DNA from: Tritrichomonas musculus | Lineage: Eukaryota; Parabasalia; Tritrichomonadida; Tritrichomonadidae | Assembly: GCA_039105265.1 (NCBI GenBank) | Contig: JAPFFF010000037.1 | Location: 992,001 to 1,056,000, forward strand | DNA length: 64,000 nucleotides | Reading direction: 5' to 3' | Shown here: piece after piece, positions 12,541 through 22,583 of the stretch | Position numbering within the stretch: position 1 is the first letter of the stretch | Layout of the letters: every line of letters begins with the position of its first letter | The notes under the pieces: generated by a model | What the model saw: the letters and a program-made list of their open reading frames with translations, nothing else | What the model was told of the DNA's origin: nothing | Database searches by the model: none | Made by a program: the position numbers and the translations under genes

Positions 12541-14660
12541 GTCTTTTAAAAATTCGTTATCTTTTCCAAAATGTTCCGCTTCTAATTGTAATTCTCTCCC
12601 AGTTAGTCGAACATCAGCTACCCGACCATTATCAGAAATTAGCCAAACAACTCGCCCTTCTACCGCATTACCAATGCCGATTCGCTTTAATAACAAGCCC
12701 CAAAAAACGCAAATGATACGCACTGCATTTACTCAAAGCACATATCAAGCATCAAATACGACAAACAGTGAATTAATGCCAGCAAATATTCATATGCAAT
12801 TCGATAAAATTATTTCTAATACTAAAACGTCATCTTTGCAAGATGCTGTTGAATCCGGAATGATTTTAATAATTAACGCTGAACAATGCTATTTATGGTT
12901 AGTTGTTGACAAAAATCGCTTTTACTCTGCTACCAAAAATCAAATATGTGGACCTGAAAACTCAATTTTATCATATGTATACAAAAATCAATCGATACTC
13001 AATTTAACAAAGCCATCATCATCTCCCAATTTCGACAAAAATGTAGATTTAGAATTTTTACCCTCTTTATATATTCCAATCGTATCACCCAGCACGAAAT
13101 CGGTTATTTCCATCATACAAGGTATAAAGCCTGTTTCACAAAAATTTTCAGTTATTGACATCAATGCAGCCACCTCACTTCAAGAGAAATTCCAACTTTA
13201 TTCTCATTTAATTTTTGACACCAATTTTTCGGTTAATTCAATTGAAATTGAGACATCAAAAACCAAGCTGATAATTCCACTTATTATTGAGCAGCTTCAA
13301 AACCGTTTTCATTGTCAATCGGTTGAATTTTGGATTCAAAACAAAGACGAAACTTTTTCAGAGTACGATGCAACCGCCAATTCGTACGTTAACACCAAAC
13401 CAGGCCTCATTCAACAATCCTTTGATTCCAACGAAGACAGTCTTTGTTTTGTCAACAGCAAAAAGATGAAATATTATGATGAAGAAAGCATTTTACTAAT
13501 TCCATACAAATTGGATGAAGTGAAGTGTTGTGCTTGTCTAAGAAAAAGTCACATCACCGACTGTTATTTTTCATTTTATGATGAACGTCAAATGAAGCAT
13601 CTGGTGTCATTAATCTCGAAATGCATCCTGTAGGAGAACGGAAATGATCCAAGAAAGATTTGGCCACCAAATTGAAGATGCTTCTTGAAGTTGCAGAAAT
13701 TATTAGCGGAGTCATGGACATTGACATTCTTGTGCCAACAATCATGGATCGAGCATGCTCACTAATACGATCTGAGCGATGTTCATTGTTCCTCGTTATT
13801 AATTAATAACAACTGTCCAAAGTGGACTTGACAAGTCAATTACAATTCTAATCAACAGAAGAATTGTCAGCCACACAGCGACAACTGGTGCTATTGTTAA
13901 CATTGAAGATGCCTATAATGACAGTCGATTTGACAAGAGCTTTGATCAAGATACTGGCTTTAAAACAAAGACGATTTTGTCTGTTCCAATTTACGATGAT
14001 CGTGTCGAAATCATCGGTGTAACTGAAATGATCAATCGTGAAGATGGAAAGATTTTTGATGAAGATGATATTCGTATAATGGCAGCTTTTAATGCTTTCT
14101 GTGGTATTTCAATTGATAACACGAGACTTTATCAAGCTTCGCTTGATTTAAAAAGACAACTTCGTGGCTTCATTGAAATGTCAAATGCGATAAATAAATC
14201 TGATTCTTCTTCATCCTCTTCGATTCGAAACATGCTTGAAAGCATCATAACAAGTGCAAAGGAAGCTGCTTGTGGCACAAGAGCAACACTCTTCATGAAA
14301 AATGAATATTCAAACTCTCTCTTCGTTTATATAAATAATGGCGAGCCAATCACTTATGGCACCAAGTTTTCCACTCAAATTATAACAACGAAGAAATCAA
14401 GAGTTTTCACACCTTCTGACATTTTGAGTTTAACAATGATTGGAAAAAATGAAGCTGTTGATCCAGAAGCACAATTGAAAGCAGCTGAAACTAAACCAGT
14501 TGATTTGAATCTAGATTATCAACTGTTTTGAATACAAATGAAGAAGCCGTTTCACAAATAAGTAAATTACAAACTAAAGAACAAAGTGAAACAATCTGCT
14601 GTTTTCCTCTTTCAAAATTAGATGACACAATCATGGAAATTCTTGAAATTTCTGTATAGA
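12541..14660 (+). pseudogene. Broken multi-GAF protein (cyclic-nucleotide signalling type)
   Basis: A Ser/Thr/Pro-rich N-terminal trace without an ATG leads into a 319-codon segment (12674-13633) that looks like two GAF-type domains. A third, best-kept GAF follows at about 13670-14130: the VAEIISGVMDIDIL helix, then NIEDAYNDSRFD, the TGFKTKTILSVPI strand and GVTEMINREDG. A fourth partial GAF-like segment runs to about 14660. Stops or frame changes occur at 13633, near 13803 and at 14531. In animals and trichomonads such GAF arrays precede cyclic-nucleotide phosphodiesterase or cyclase domains. No HD phosphodiesterase or cyclase domain follows here, so the gene is truncated as well as interrupted. 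Confidence 0.75.
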
Positions 14661-14865
14661 TCGACTTTTTCTGTATAGAAACAAATTGAATATTACCATT
14701 CTCAGATGTAAAATGCATTTTTATTTTGTTTTACACTAAAAATACAAAAAATTGCTTATCATGGAAAAAGGGAGTCTAAGTTATCAAATTAAATCCATAG
14801 TCTCGAAAAGTTCTTATTCAGAAAAAGTTATATTTTTTTTTTCCAACTGATTTCTCAATTTTGCA

Positions 14866-16060
14866 GTGGAAAAAAAAAGTGCTTTTGGAAAAAAAAAAAA
14901 AAAAAATTCTGGAAAAAAATCACAAATTTATATATTTTTTTATTTGTCTTATAACGTTGAAGGAATCGATGGACAATTTGTAATACCGATTCAGTTATAC
15001 GATGATGTTCAACATGTTTCTTCACAAATTAAAAAAGAATTTGGCATAATTCCTGAACTCAAAGCCAAAATTTATGGTTCTGTGCTTCAAAGCTGCAGTA
15101 TTTTATCAAAATATGTTCGAGAACAAGATTTGGTAACTTTTTATGTCAAAGAAAGCGATAAATATTCAAAATTACGTTTTTATCGCAAACCCATCATTAA
15201 TCAACGATATCAAAGTGATACCACTTTTATTATATATAGCACCATTAATTTTAAGAGTATGACTGATGGTGATAAAATCATGATTGACATTGAAAATGAC
15301 ACAATTCCCATAATCCAAGATATGATTAGAGAAATGATTAAAAAAAAATTACAAAGATAAGATTAATCCCAAAAAAATTGTTGAAACAAAGATTCTTCTT
15401 TTCTTACCAGGTGGCATTCCTTTCATTGTAGGCAAGATTAGTGATTTCAAAAAATCATTCCCAGATTACATGCCACACCTCTATGCAATCCTCGTAAACG
15501 ACCCAAATATTACAGATAAAGTGCTTGATGAGACATTTGATACAGTGTGCAACATAAAAGGCGAAAAAATGAAAAGTTTACTCTCTCCAGATGTTACTAG
15601 TGAAATAAACGGTCTCTGTGAAATTGCAGCGGTTTTAGGTTACATTCAACATAATGGTCCATATACCAAGAGAATGATCTATTCAATTGCAAAATATTGC
15701 CCATTTGCACCAATGATAAACGGTCTCTACTCTCTTGCTACTCTGAATCGAGCAACCGGCCAAATAATCATTCAAATTACGGTTCCACTTATTCGACTTT
15801 TTGAAGAGATGTCTTCAAATTTGCCCAACAAATCCAATCTTTTCGCCTCAACCGTCAATTTTTTGACCTTCTTCATGAACATTGACATTAGTCGCAGAAT
15901 TCCTTGCACAGAATTCGTCCGTCCTTTCTACAACGTCGGATTTGAAAGGTACTTCAGCCAAAATTTCCCTGAAGAAAAGTTTCCTCAAATCCAGTACTTT
16001 GTTGCATTCAATCCTGATTTCAGAGACATGGATTGGATTCGTTTCAAGCTTCCTTCTTTG
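14866..16060 (+). pseudogene. 5' part of a dead ubiquitin-like/vWA/U-box gene
   Basis: A 164-codon segment (14866-15360) contains a ubiquitin-like fold at about residues 28-92: a beta strand, then an IKKEFGIIPE helix, an IYGSVL strand and a closing LVTFYVK strand. A second, weaker Ubl-like stretch follows. A one-base frame change near 15358 leads into a helical segment that stays open to the junction with bacterial DNA near 16060. I connect it to 18963-20883 because both flanks are AT-rich host-type sequence on the same strand and the domains make sense together. That connection is inference. Confidence 0.55.
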
Positions 16061-16873
16061 CTAAGTTTTCCGGACAGACATATCGACTGCGGTATTGCGG
16101 AGTCGAATATGGCAGGCGTGGCTGCAGGCTTGTCACTTGCAGGAAAAATTCCGTTTATGAGTTCGTTTGCAATGTTTGCGGCAGGACGTGCATTTGAACA
16201 GGTGAGAAATTCAATTGGTTATCCGCACTTAAACGTTAAAATTGGTGCAACACATGCAGGTATTACAGTCGGTGAGGACGGTGCGTCTCATCAATGTAAC
16301 GAGGATATTGCGCTGATGCGGACAATTCCGGGTATGGTTGTAATGTGTCCGGCGGATGATGTCGAGGCAAAGGCGGCAGTACGCGCGGCAGTGGAATATG
16401 AAGGTCCTGTTTACATTCGCTTTGGACGTGCGGTAGTGCCTGTGATTAATGACAGGCCGGATTACAAGTTTGAGATTGGAAAGGGCACTGTTGTCAGAGA
16501 GGGAACAGATGTAACCATCGTGGCTACAGGTATTTGTGTCGATTCTGCGCTCGGAGCGGCTGAGATGCTTGAGAAGGATGGTGTGAGTGCGGAGGTTGTC
16601 AATATCTGTACGATTAAGCCACTTGACGAGGAGGTTATCATTCGTTCTGTGAAGAAGACGGGCAAGTGCGTGACGGCGGAGGAGCATTCTGTTATTGGCG
16701 GACTTGGCAGCGCGGTTTGTGATGCGCTTTGTAAATCTTATCCGGCGCCTGTTTATAAGATTGGTATGCAGGACATGTTTGGCGAGTCCGGTTCTGCGGC
16801 AGCCTTGATTGAGAAGTATAAGCTTGACGCGAAGGGCGTTTACGAGCAGGCTAAGGAATTCCTGAATAAATAG
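16061..16873 (+). CDS. Transketolase C-terminal subunit, bacterial, 5'-truncated
   Basis: This encodes the pyrimidine-binding plus C-terminal half of a split bacterial transketolase (pentose phosphate pathway, paired with a separate N-terminal subunit). Visible are FPDRHIDCGIAESNM with the catalytic Glu, then the GATHAGITVGEDG loop, the MCPADDVEA turn, RFGRAVVPV, and a C-terminal domain ending in EFLNK. Bacterial family members start about 40 residues earlier; that part is missing at the junction. By chance the frame is open with the upstream host sequence from 15470, giving a chimeric 467-codon frame. From the junction to the stop the bacterial reading is uninterrupted. It probably makes no functional enzyme here. 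Confidence 0.9.
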   Translation, partial: LSFPDRHIDCGIAESNMAGVAAGLSLAGKIPFMSSFAMFAAGRAFEQVRNSIGYPHLNVKIGATHAGITVGEDGASHQCNEDIALMRTIPGMVVMCPADDVEAKAAVRAAVEYEGPVYIRFGRAVVPVINDRPDYKFEIGKGTVVREGTDVTIVATGICVDSALGAAEMLEKDGVSAEVVNICTIKPLDEEVIIRSVKKTGKCVTAEEHSVIGGLGSAVCDALCKSYPAPVYKIGMQDMFGESGSAAALIEKYKLDAKGVYEQAKEFLNK

Positions 16874-16895
16874 TCTGAAATGACGCTTATTGGCA

Positions 16896-16927
16896 GGGTC
16901 CGCTATACTGTGGCGGACTCTGTTTTG
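16896..16927 (+). terminator. Intrinsic (rho-independent-like) terminator after transketolase
   Basis: GGGTCCGC pairs with GCGGACTC (8 bp including one G-T pair), followed by TGTTTTG, 23 bases after the transketolase stop. A bacterial-style terminator supports bacterial origin. Confidence 0.65.
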
Positions 16928-17056
16928 TATATAGTGAAAATTTAAGTTGTGTGAAATGAAGATTTTATCTCTCCCGATTTGTGTGCCTGCCAAAGGACGA
17001 ACGGGAGCTCGTGCGACATAGAAGTGGTAATTGAAGGAAGGGAGCATAGTTACATA

Positions 17057-18154
17057 ATGAATAGTTCAAAGGTATATTTTACAACATTTCTGGCGACAGG
17101 CAGCGAGAACCTTTTGCAGAAGCTGCACAGACTGATGAAGACGGCGGGGTTTGAAACGATAGACTTTAAAGAGAAATATGCAGCGATTAAGATACACTTT
17201 GGAGAGTATGGAAATCTTGCGTTTGTGCGTCCAAACTATGCGCGGGTTGTTGCGGATTACGTAAAGGAATTGGGTGGTAAGCCTTTCCTGACCGACTGCA
17301 ATACGTTGTATGTTGGCAGTAGGAAAAATGCGCTTGACCATTTGGAGACGGCATATATCAACGGATTTTCTCCTTACCAGGCAGGATGCCATGTGATTAT
17401 CGGCGACGGTTTAAAGGGAACGGACGAGGCGCTTGTGCCGATTGACGGTGAGTATGTAAAAGTGGCAAAAATCGGTCAGGCGATTATGGACGCAGATGCG
17501 TTTATTTCGCTTACGCATTTTAAAGGACACGAAATGGCGGGCTTTGGCGGCACGCTGAAAAACATCGGAATGGGCTGTGGCTCGAGAGCGGGTAAGATGG
17601 AGCAGCACTGTGACGGAAAGCCGAGCGTAGACCAGAGCGGCTGTATCGGCTGCGGCGCGTGCAGCAGGATTTGTGCACATGGGGCGCCAATTATTACGGA
17701 CGGCAAGGCAAAAATCGACCATGAGAAGTGTGTCGGCTGCGGACGCTGCCTTGCGGTGTGCCCGAAGGATGTGATTGCGGCGGATTTCTCTGATTCAATT
17801 GCGGTTTTGAATTAGAAAATGGCGGAGTACAGCCTTGCGGTGTGCAAAGACAGACCATGTTTCCATGTGTCGCTGATTTGCGATGTGTCGCCCAACTGCG
17901 ACTGCCATGCGGAGAATGATATTCCCATTATCCCGAATGTCGGAATGCTTGCGTCGTTTGATCCTGTGGCACTGGATCAGGCGTGCGCGGATTTGTGTAA
18001 CCGGATGGAGCCTGTTGAGAGCAGCGTTTTAGGTGAGAATCTCAAAGAGCATGGAAATCATGAGGGATATGACCATTTCTATATGACGCATCCGGATACG
18101 GAGTGGAAGTCTTGTATTGCACATGCGGTTAAGCTTGGACTGGTTCAGATTTGA
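17057..18154 (+). pseudogene. DUF362 / 4Fe-4S ferredoxin-domain protein, bacterial, one nonsense codon
   Basis: DUF362 proteins are found in anaerobes and carry two 4Fe-4S clusters; their precise role is not established. The start ATG at 17057 follows a purine-rich GGAAGGGAG. Visible are KIHFGEYGN, the FLTDCNTLYVGSRKNA region, HFKGHEMAGFGG, GMGCGSRAGK, and two cluster motifs: CIGCGACSRIC (near 17640) and CVGCGRCLAVCP (near 17730). The frame meets TAG at 17813-17815 and then continues in the same frame with MAEYSLAV, a CDCHAENDIPIIP block and a normal C-terminus ending at 18154. Family members read through this point with a sense codon, so the TAG looks like a single nonsense mutation. Total length without it would be about 365 residues, normal for the family. 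Confidence 0.85.
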
Positions 18155-18239
18155 TAAAATTTTTAGGGAAAGATTGTCAACTGCCCCGTAGGTGCGCGGC
18201 GGGAGCGGTTCAGATTCGGCAATATTTTTAGAGAAAGCC

Positions 18240-18298
18240 GGCAGGGAGAGCTGCGCCATAACGCAGGTTTTGCTATGGCACGACTCGCCCTGCCTTTT
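18240..18298 (+). terminator. Terminator between convergent bacterial genes
   Basis: GGCAGGGAGAG pairs with CTCGCCCTGCC with one mismatch, an inner stem (TGCGCCATA with TATGGCA) extends it, and TTTT follows. It lies between the DUF362 gene (plus) and the FMN-binding gene (minus), a usual bacterial arrangement. Confidence 0.7.
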
Positions 18299-18442
18299 AT
18301 TGACAAACGCAACGATTCATATGTAAATTAGAAAATAGATTTTCGAAAACCTCTTTTATTCGTTGCAAAACCAAATGTTTTTGCTGCATATCTGAAAAGC
18401 ATTGCAGGACAATGCTCCTTTTGCTGTATAGAAAAACATGTG

Positions 18443-18834
18443 TTATTCATTTGTATTAACAACTGCAATGCCGGAATCCCCTTGCCGCGCCTGCTCCAAT
18501 ACCGCTGCGGAAAGCTTCTGGAAGGAGCCCCAAGAGGTGCTTGCACCGCTGATTACATCAATCGGTGCCTCTCCCTGTCCTTCTAAGAGCTGTCCGGCAT
18601 AATAACGGGTGTATTCATTGGGATAAGTTATTCCCAGCTCTTGATAAAACCACTGGGATTTTCGGCATTGTACTCCTTGACCATGATTGTAATATATTCC
18701 TTCCAGCCAAAGTTGAAATCGGCAGCCTGAGCAGTATAATAGCCGTCCTGAAGACCTGCCGTTTCCTCGCTACTGGCTGTCAATGACATGACCAGCAGCA
18801 GTAAAACCAGTATCCTGCTAAGTATTCGTTTCAT
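18443..18834 (-). pseudogene. FMN-binding-domain secreted protein, bacterial, with internal deletion/frameshift
   Basis: The start ATG (18832-18834) follows AAAGGAG. It encodes a signal peptide (MKRILSRILVLLLLVMSLTA), then DGYYTAQAADFNFGWKEYI and a VKEYNAENPSGFIKSW stretch. After about 18640 the frame changes. Another frame then continues TYPNEYTRYYAGQLLEG and APIDVISGASTSWGSF to a stop at 18443-18445. The last block is the FMN-binding signature (SGAS/T, where FMN is covalently attached to Thr in known members). Residues between the blocks appear lost with the frame. The usual lipobox Cys after LTA is Ser. Likely a redox-associated lipoprotein in its source bacterium; dead here. Confidence 0.75.
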
Positions 18835-18859
18835 TTTATAACTATGCTCCTTTCGCATC

Positions 18860-18950
18860 TTACTCCTTTAAAACAAACTTTCCTACTCGGGATTGAAGCG
18901 CTTCTGCTTCTTTTGCCAGCAATCCGCTCGACTGCGCGGTACCGCTGAAG
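18860..18950 (-). pseudogene. C-terminal tail of a bacterial methyl-accepting chemotaxis protein (fragment)
   Basis: Reading minus, the last residues FSGTAQSSGLLAKEAEAL and QSRVGKFVLKE end at TAA 18860-18862. This resembles the C-terminal tail of chemotaxis receptors (AQ..S..L..EA..L...V..F). The rest is cut off by the right junction. It lies just upstream of the FMN-binding gene on the same strand. The match is short, hence moderate confidence. Confidence 0.5.
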
Positions 18951-18962
18951 AATCTCAGAGAA

Positions 18963-20883
18963 ATGCATTGTACCACACTTTTTCAGGGGAAAAATGGTCC
19001 ATGTCTGCTTTTAGCAGACTCTGTTTTTAAAAAGGAAACAGATCTAGACAAGGTAGACTATATAAACCCTGAAAATGGTATCATTGAGAATGATACATAT
19101 TTAAACATTGCAATTAAATTCATCTGTGATAGTGGGAAACGATCATTGGAAGAAATTGACAGAAATTCTTATTTAATTGATCCTGCAAAAGTGAAACAAC
19201 TTGTTTTTATTGTCATTGATAAATCAGATTCAATGAGATCTGACTACAGTGATGGTCTCAATCAATTCCAAGCTTCACAGAAGTTTTTCATTAAGCTTGT
19301 AGAGGCCTGTTACAGATTCCACACAATTTCATTGTATGGATCAATCATGTACAACTCGAACATTGAAGTTAGGAATGAACTCAATCCTCTCAATTACAAT
19401 TTCAGGGAAAGAATGATTATTGAAAATGAAAGACCTGAAGGCGAATCACGACTGTTCACAGCAATAAAAAGAGCTGCTGATTTAATTTTACTTGAAAACA
19501 AAGGCAATAAGTTTCCAAACGCAGTCTTTTGAATCATTGTCATCTCGGGTGGACAAGATGTTTGTGAAACAAAAGAAATAAAAGATGTTTCCAACTTCCT
19601 CCTTCAATATAGGTTCAGAGTTGATGCTATCAATGTCTCAAATAGAATTTCGCCTGAACTTGCTGCATAATCGAGCTTACTGGAGGAATTGCAACTTGTC
19701 CACGCACTCTACAAGAAGGTCTTGAATTGTTCAACAAAGAAGAGTTCTTCAATGCTGATCTCAGAGAATTTGGTCCTTCACATCCACCATATCTAACCTT
19801 GAATGATTTTAAGAATCTTCCACATTACACAGCCAAATTAAAATTAAACCAAACATTTATGCAGATCCAAAGAAACGTGTGATATGTCCTCATTGTGCAA
19901 TCATTAAAGCTTGCGGTTATGCTGCAGAAACAGCTCATCGGAGCCAAAAGAGAATAATTGGAGAACTAATGAAAATTGAAGAAGAACCTGATGAAGATGT
20001 TCGTGTATATCCATTGAAAGATCGAAATGATGTTTGGCGTGTTCTAATTAAAGGATTTGAAGGCTCTCTTTATGAGAATAAATGGTTCTTTATGATCATC
20101 GAATTAACTGACCAATACCCTGAACATTGTCCACTCATTAGATTCATCAAACCTCCTTTTCATCCCAACATTACAGATCAAGGACGCGTGTTCATTGACA
20201 GTCTAATTGACATGTCAATTAAAGAATTAATTGGACAAATCAGATATCTTTTATATAAGCCAAATTTCAATAGTCCTGTTGACTTGAAGCGACAAAATCT
20301 CAACCACAAAGATTTTGTTAGAATTGTCAAACAATGGAACAACAAAAATGGAAAAAACACGCCTGAAGAATGGGAAAATGAATGGAAGATTCAGTGCGGC
20401 TTCAAATATTTCAAAGCAAAATGTGAATTTAGTGTAATTCCAAAACATTTTTTATGCCCAATAACTGGAAAAATAATGAAAAAACCTGTGAAGGCTACTT
20501 CTGGTGTTTTCTATGAAAAAAGTGCACTTGAAAAATATTTAGTGGCTGGAATAAAATGCGATAGATTTGGATATCCGGTCCCTCTTTCATTAAAAGATAA
20601 CATGGGCTTGCCAGTTGATCACCAAATGAAAACAATAATTTACAATTGGATCAAAGACAATGATTATCATAAAGATGATGAAGAAGATAATGAAAAAGCA
20701 AGTATCATTTTGTTCTTGAGAAAGAAAAAAATTATTGAAAAGCCTGAGTATTCACCTAATTTCACAGAAAACTATCAAGAAAGTATTAAAAATGAAGAAG
20801 AAGTTGAAGAAGAAGGCTATGATTTCTCTTTAATTCGACATGTATCAAGGCCTCGTCGTCAACTCAGTCCTCCTTCCAAATAA
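18963..20883 (+). pseudogene. 3' part of dead host gene: vWA, UEV-like E2 and U-box
   Basis: The first segment (18963-19532) carries a von Willebrand A domain with MIDAS motif DKSDS (near 19220). A TGA at 19530-19532 is followed in frame by more vWA sequence, then further stops and frame changes to about 19880. The last 334 codons (19879-20883) hold a ubiquitin-conjugating fold with HPNITDQG, but Phe where E2 enzymes have the catalytic Cys (GRVFID), so it is UEV-like. A U-box follows (FLCPITGKIMKKPV, near 20450). The acidic, Arg-rich tail ends PRRQLSPPSK. With the upstream Ubl part this would be a scaffold combining ubiquitin-like, vWA, E2-like and E3 modules. The assembly point with 14866-16060 is inferred. 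Confidence 0.75.
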
Positions 20884-21472
20884 TTAACTAAAATTTTTAT
20901 TTATGCAATTTTTATCTTGAATTTGCTTCATTGTTTTTGCACTAAAGCTGAAAATGATAAATTGATTTTCAAAATCTATGCAAAATCAAAAGCATCCAAT
21001 GTTTTATTAATAAGTTTAGATACTGGCCTAATATCTTAACCTAATTTTTAATCATAGCTTTATTTTTTTTTTTTTTAGAAAAATTTAAAAATAAAAATTA
21101 GATATGTTAAAAGTCCGGGGCAAATGCACTTTTCATGGACTTTTTGTGGATTTGGGACTTGGTATGGACCTAACAAACCTTGTAAATTTATTTTTATTAA
21201 TATCTCAAACAAGATATCATTTTATGCATATATTTTATAGTTTATTTGTTTGTTTTAATTTTTTTATTTATTTAAATAGAAAAATAGTAACTAATATGAG
21301 TAAATTATATTTGAATGTTTTAATAATGATATTGCAAGAGAGATTGTGCCTCAGCTTTTTGAGAGAACTAATAGAAAAAAATAAGAAGAAAATGTATAAT
21401 CGACTCCTAAATACTACTCTAGTTTTCCACATTAAGCGCCTTCATATTTTCATGTTGAATAGAATAAAAAAA
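20884..21472. other. AT-rich spacer
   Basis: No supported gene. An open frame at 21104-21508 has unlikely composition and overlaps a dispersed repeat. A 12-base inverted repeat (GGACCTAACAAA at 21166-21177, its complement at 21670-21681) may mark a small element. Confidence 0.45.
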
Positions 21473-21653
21473 ATGTCCAATGTCCGTAAATTAGTTATCA
21501 TGATATAAAAACATGAGATTAAAATTTTATGATAAAATATTAAAAAAGTTTTACTTAAAGCAAAATTTCAAATGTAAAAATTGAATTTCAGATTCTACTT
21601 TTTCAGAGATAGCTTTGAAAAAAATAAACGGTAAAGCATGATAAAGTATTTCA
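21473..21653 (+). repeat. Dispersed repeat, copy B
   Basis: A shorter copy of the repeat at 9121-9369, same orientation, lacking about 70 internal bases. No kinase remnant follows this copy, which argues that the repeat moves or duplicates independently. Confidence 0.75.
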
Positions 21654-22340
21654 ACCAGAATTGAAATACTTTGTTAGGTCCTTGAAAGTTTTTTGAAAAG
21701 TTTTCAAGTCCAGGACATTGATCAAGTCTATATTTTTTAACAATTGACTTTTGTAAAACTTGTTCATAATACTTTAAACCATTTTTTATATAATATAAAA
21801 CAATGTCAATTCAAGTAATAATAATGCAAAAAATACGGATTGACACCATTTTTCCTATTTACTATCAGTGAAATTTCAGTTTGAGTTGATGGTATTTTTT
21901 TATCTCTTCAAAAGTGGTGATTAAATGGATATATATACTATACAAACGCTTTTTTAAAATATTTTATATTTTGTGTACACAAAAAAATGGTCACCAATTA
22001 ATTTGGATGAATATATACAGAATTTTGTTTTCATGATTATTTCTGATGGATGTTTTAAAGAGCAATTCTCAACAAAGAGCATAAAATTCATTTGACCATA
22101 AATATTATATGATAAATCGTATTTTGAAGAACAGAAATTGATATATTATTAAATAAAAGCTAAAGAACGATCTGTTTGTAAATACATCAAATTTAATTCA
22201 ATTGAAGACTTTAATTAAACTTTTATGCCATTTTATTTCACTTCACCATCAGCAAATTTTTCAAAAAAAAAAAAAAGAACATTCCAGCTTACAGAAATAT
22301 TTGCTCTTATTTCGCAATATATAATAATGAACAACATTTA
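21654..22340. other. AT-rich spacer, nothing recognised
   Basis: No coding trace or structured element is identified. Confidence 0.45.
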
Positions 22341-22560
22341 AGGTACAAATCCAGTACGTTAAATAACAGTAAATTAAAATGATATGTGATATAAAAAAAC
22401 ATAAAATATTTTTTTTCAATTATTTTTACGATAAAGTGTCAAATGTAAACCTCAGAATCATCGAAATTTACTCAGAAATACTAAGCTTTTTCTGAGGGGG
22501 GCATTATCTCAATTTTTTAACGATTTTCTTATCAATTTTAAACGTACTGGATTTTTACCT
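22341..22560. mobile_element. Short MITE, about 220 bp
   Basis: The left end is AGGTACAAATCCAGTACGTT; the right end on the reverse strand is AGGTAAAAATCCAGTACGTT, 19 of 20 identical. The flanks fit TA duplication, or TTAA if one base is moved out. It has no coding capacity. Near-identical ends suggest fairly recent movement by a transposase supplied from elsewhere. Confidence 0.75.
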
Positions 22561-22583
22561 TAAAATCCTATTTAATTTTAATT

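Larger units (their letters stand above)
16061..18950. other. Embedded bacterial DNA segment (about 2.9 kb)
   Basis: Base composition shifts abruptly to roughly half G+C, with bacterial codon use, Shine-Dalgarno-like sites, hairpin terminators and closely packed genes on both strands. Genes at both ends are cut at the junctions (transketolase lacks its 5' end, the chemotaxis-receptor tail its upstream part), as expected for a random fragment. The proteins look like anaerobic Firmicutes (Clostridia/Lachnospiraceae style), plausible neighbours of a gut or genital trichomonad. Interior genes carry inactivating changes. I read it as transferred, decaying DNA; a misassembly joining contaminant reads is the main alternative. 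Junction positions are accurate to about 20 bases at the left and 40 at the right. Confidence 0.8.

Noticed and set aside
16229-17047. 272-codon open frame on the minus strand
   Set aside because: It is antisense to the well-matched bacterial transketolase gene. The G+C-rich sequence has few stops in this frame, and the Arg/His-rich product resembles no protein.
21104-21508. 134-codon open frame on the plus strand
   Set aside because: Phe/Leu/Ile-rich composition typical of translated AT-rich spacer, and its end runs into the dispersed repeat at 21473.
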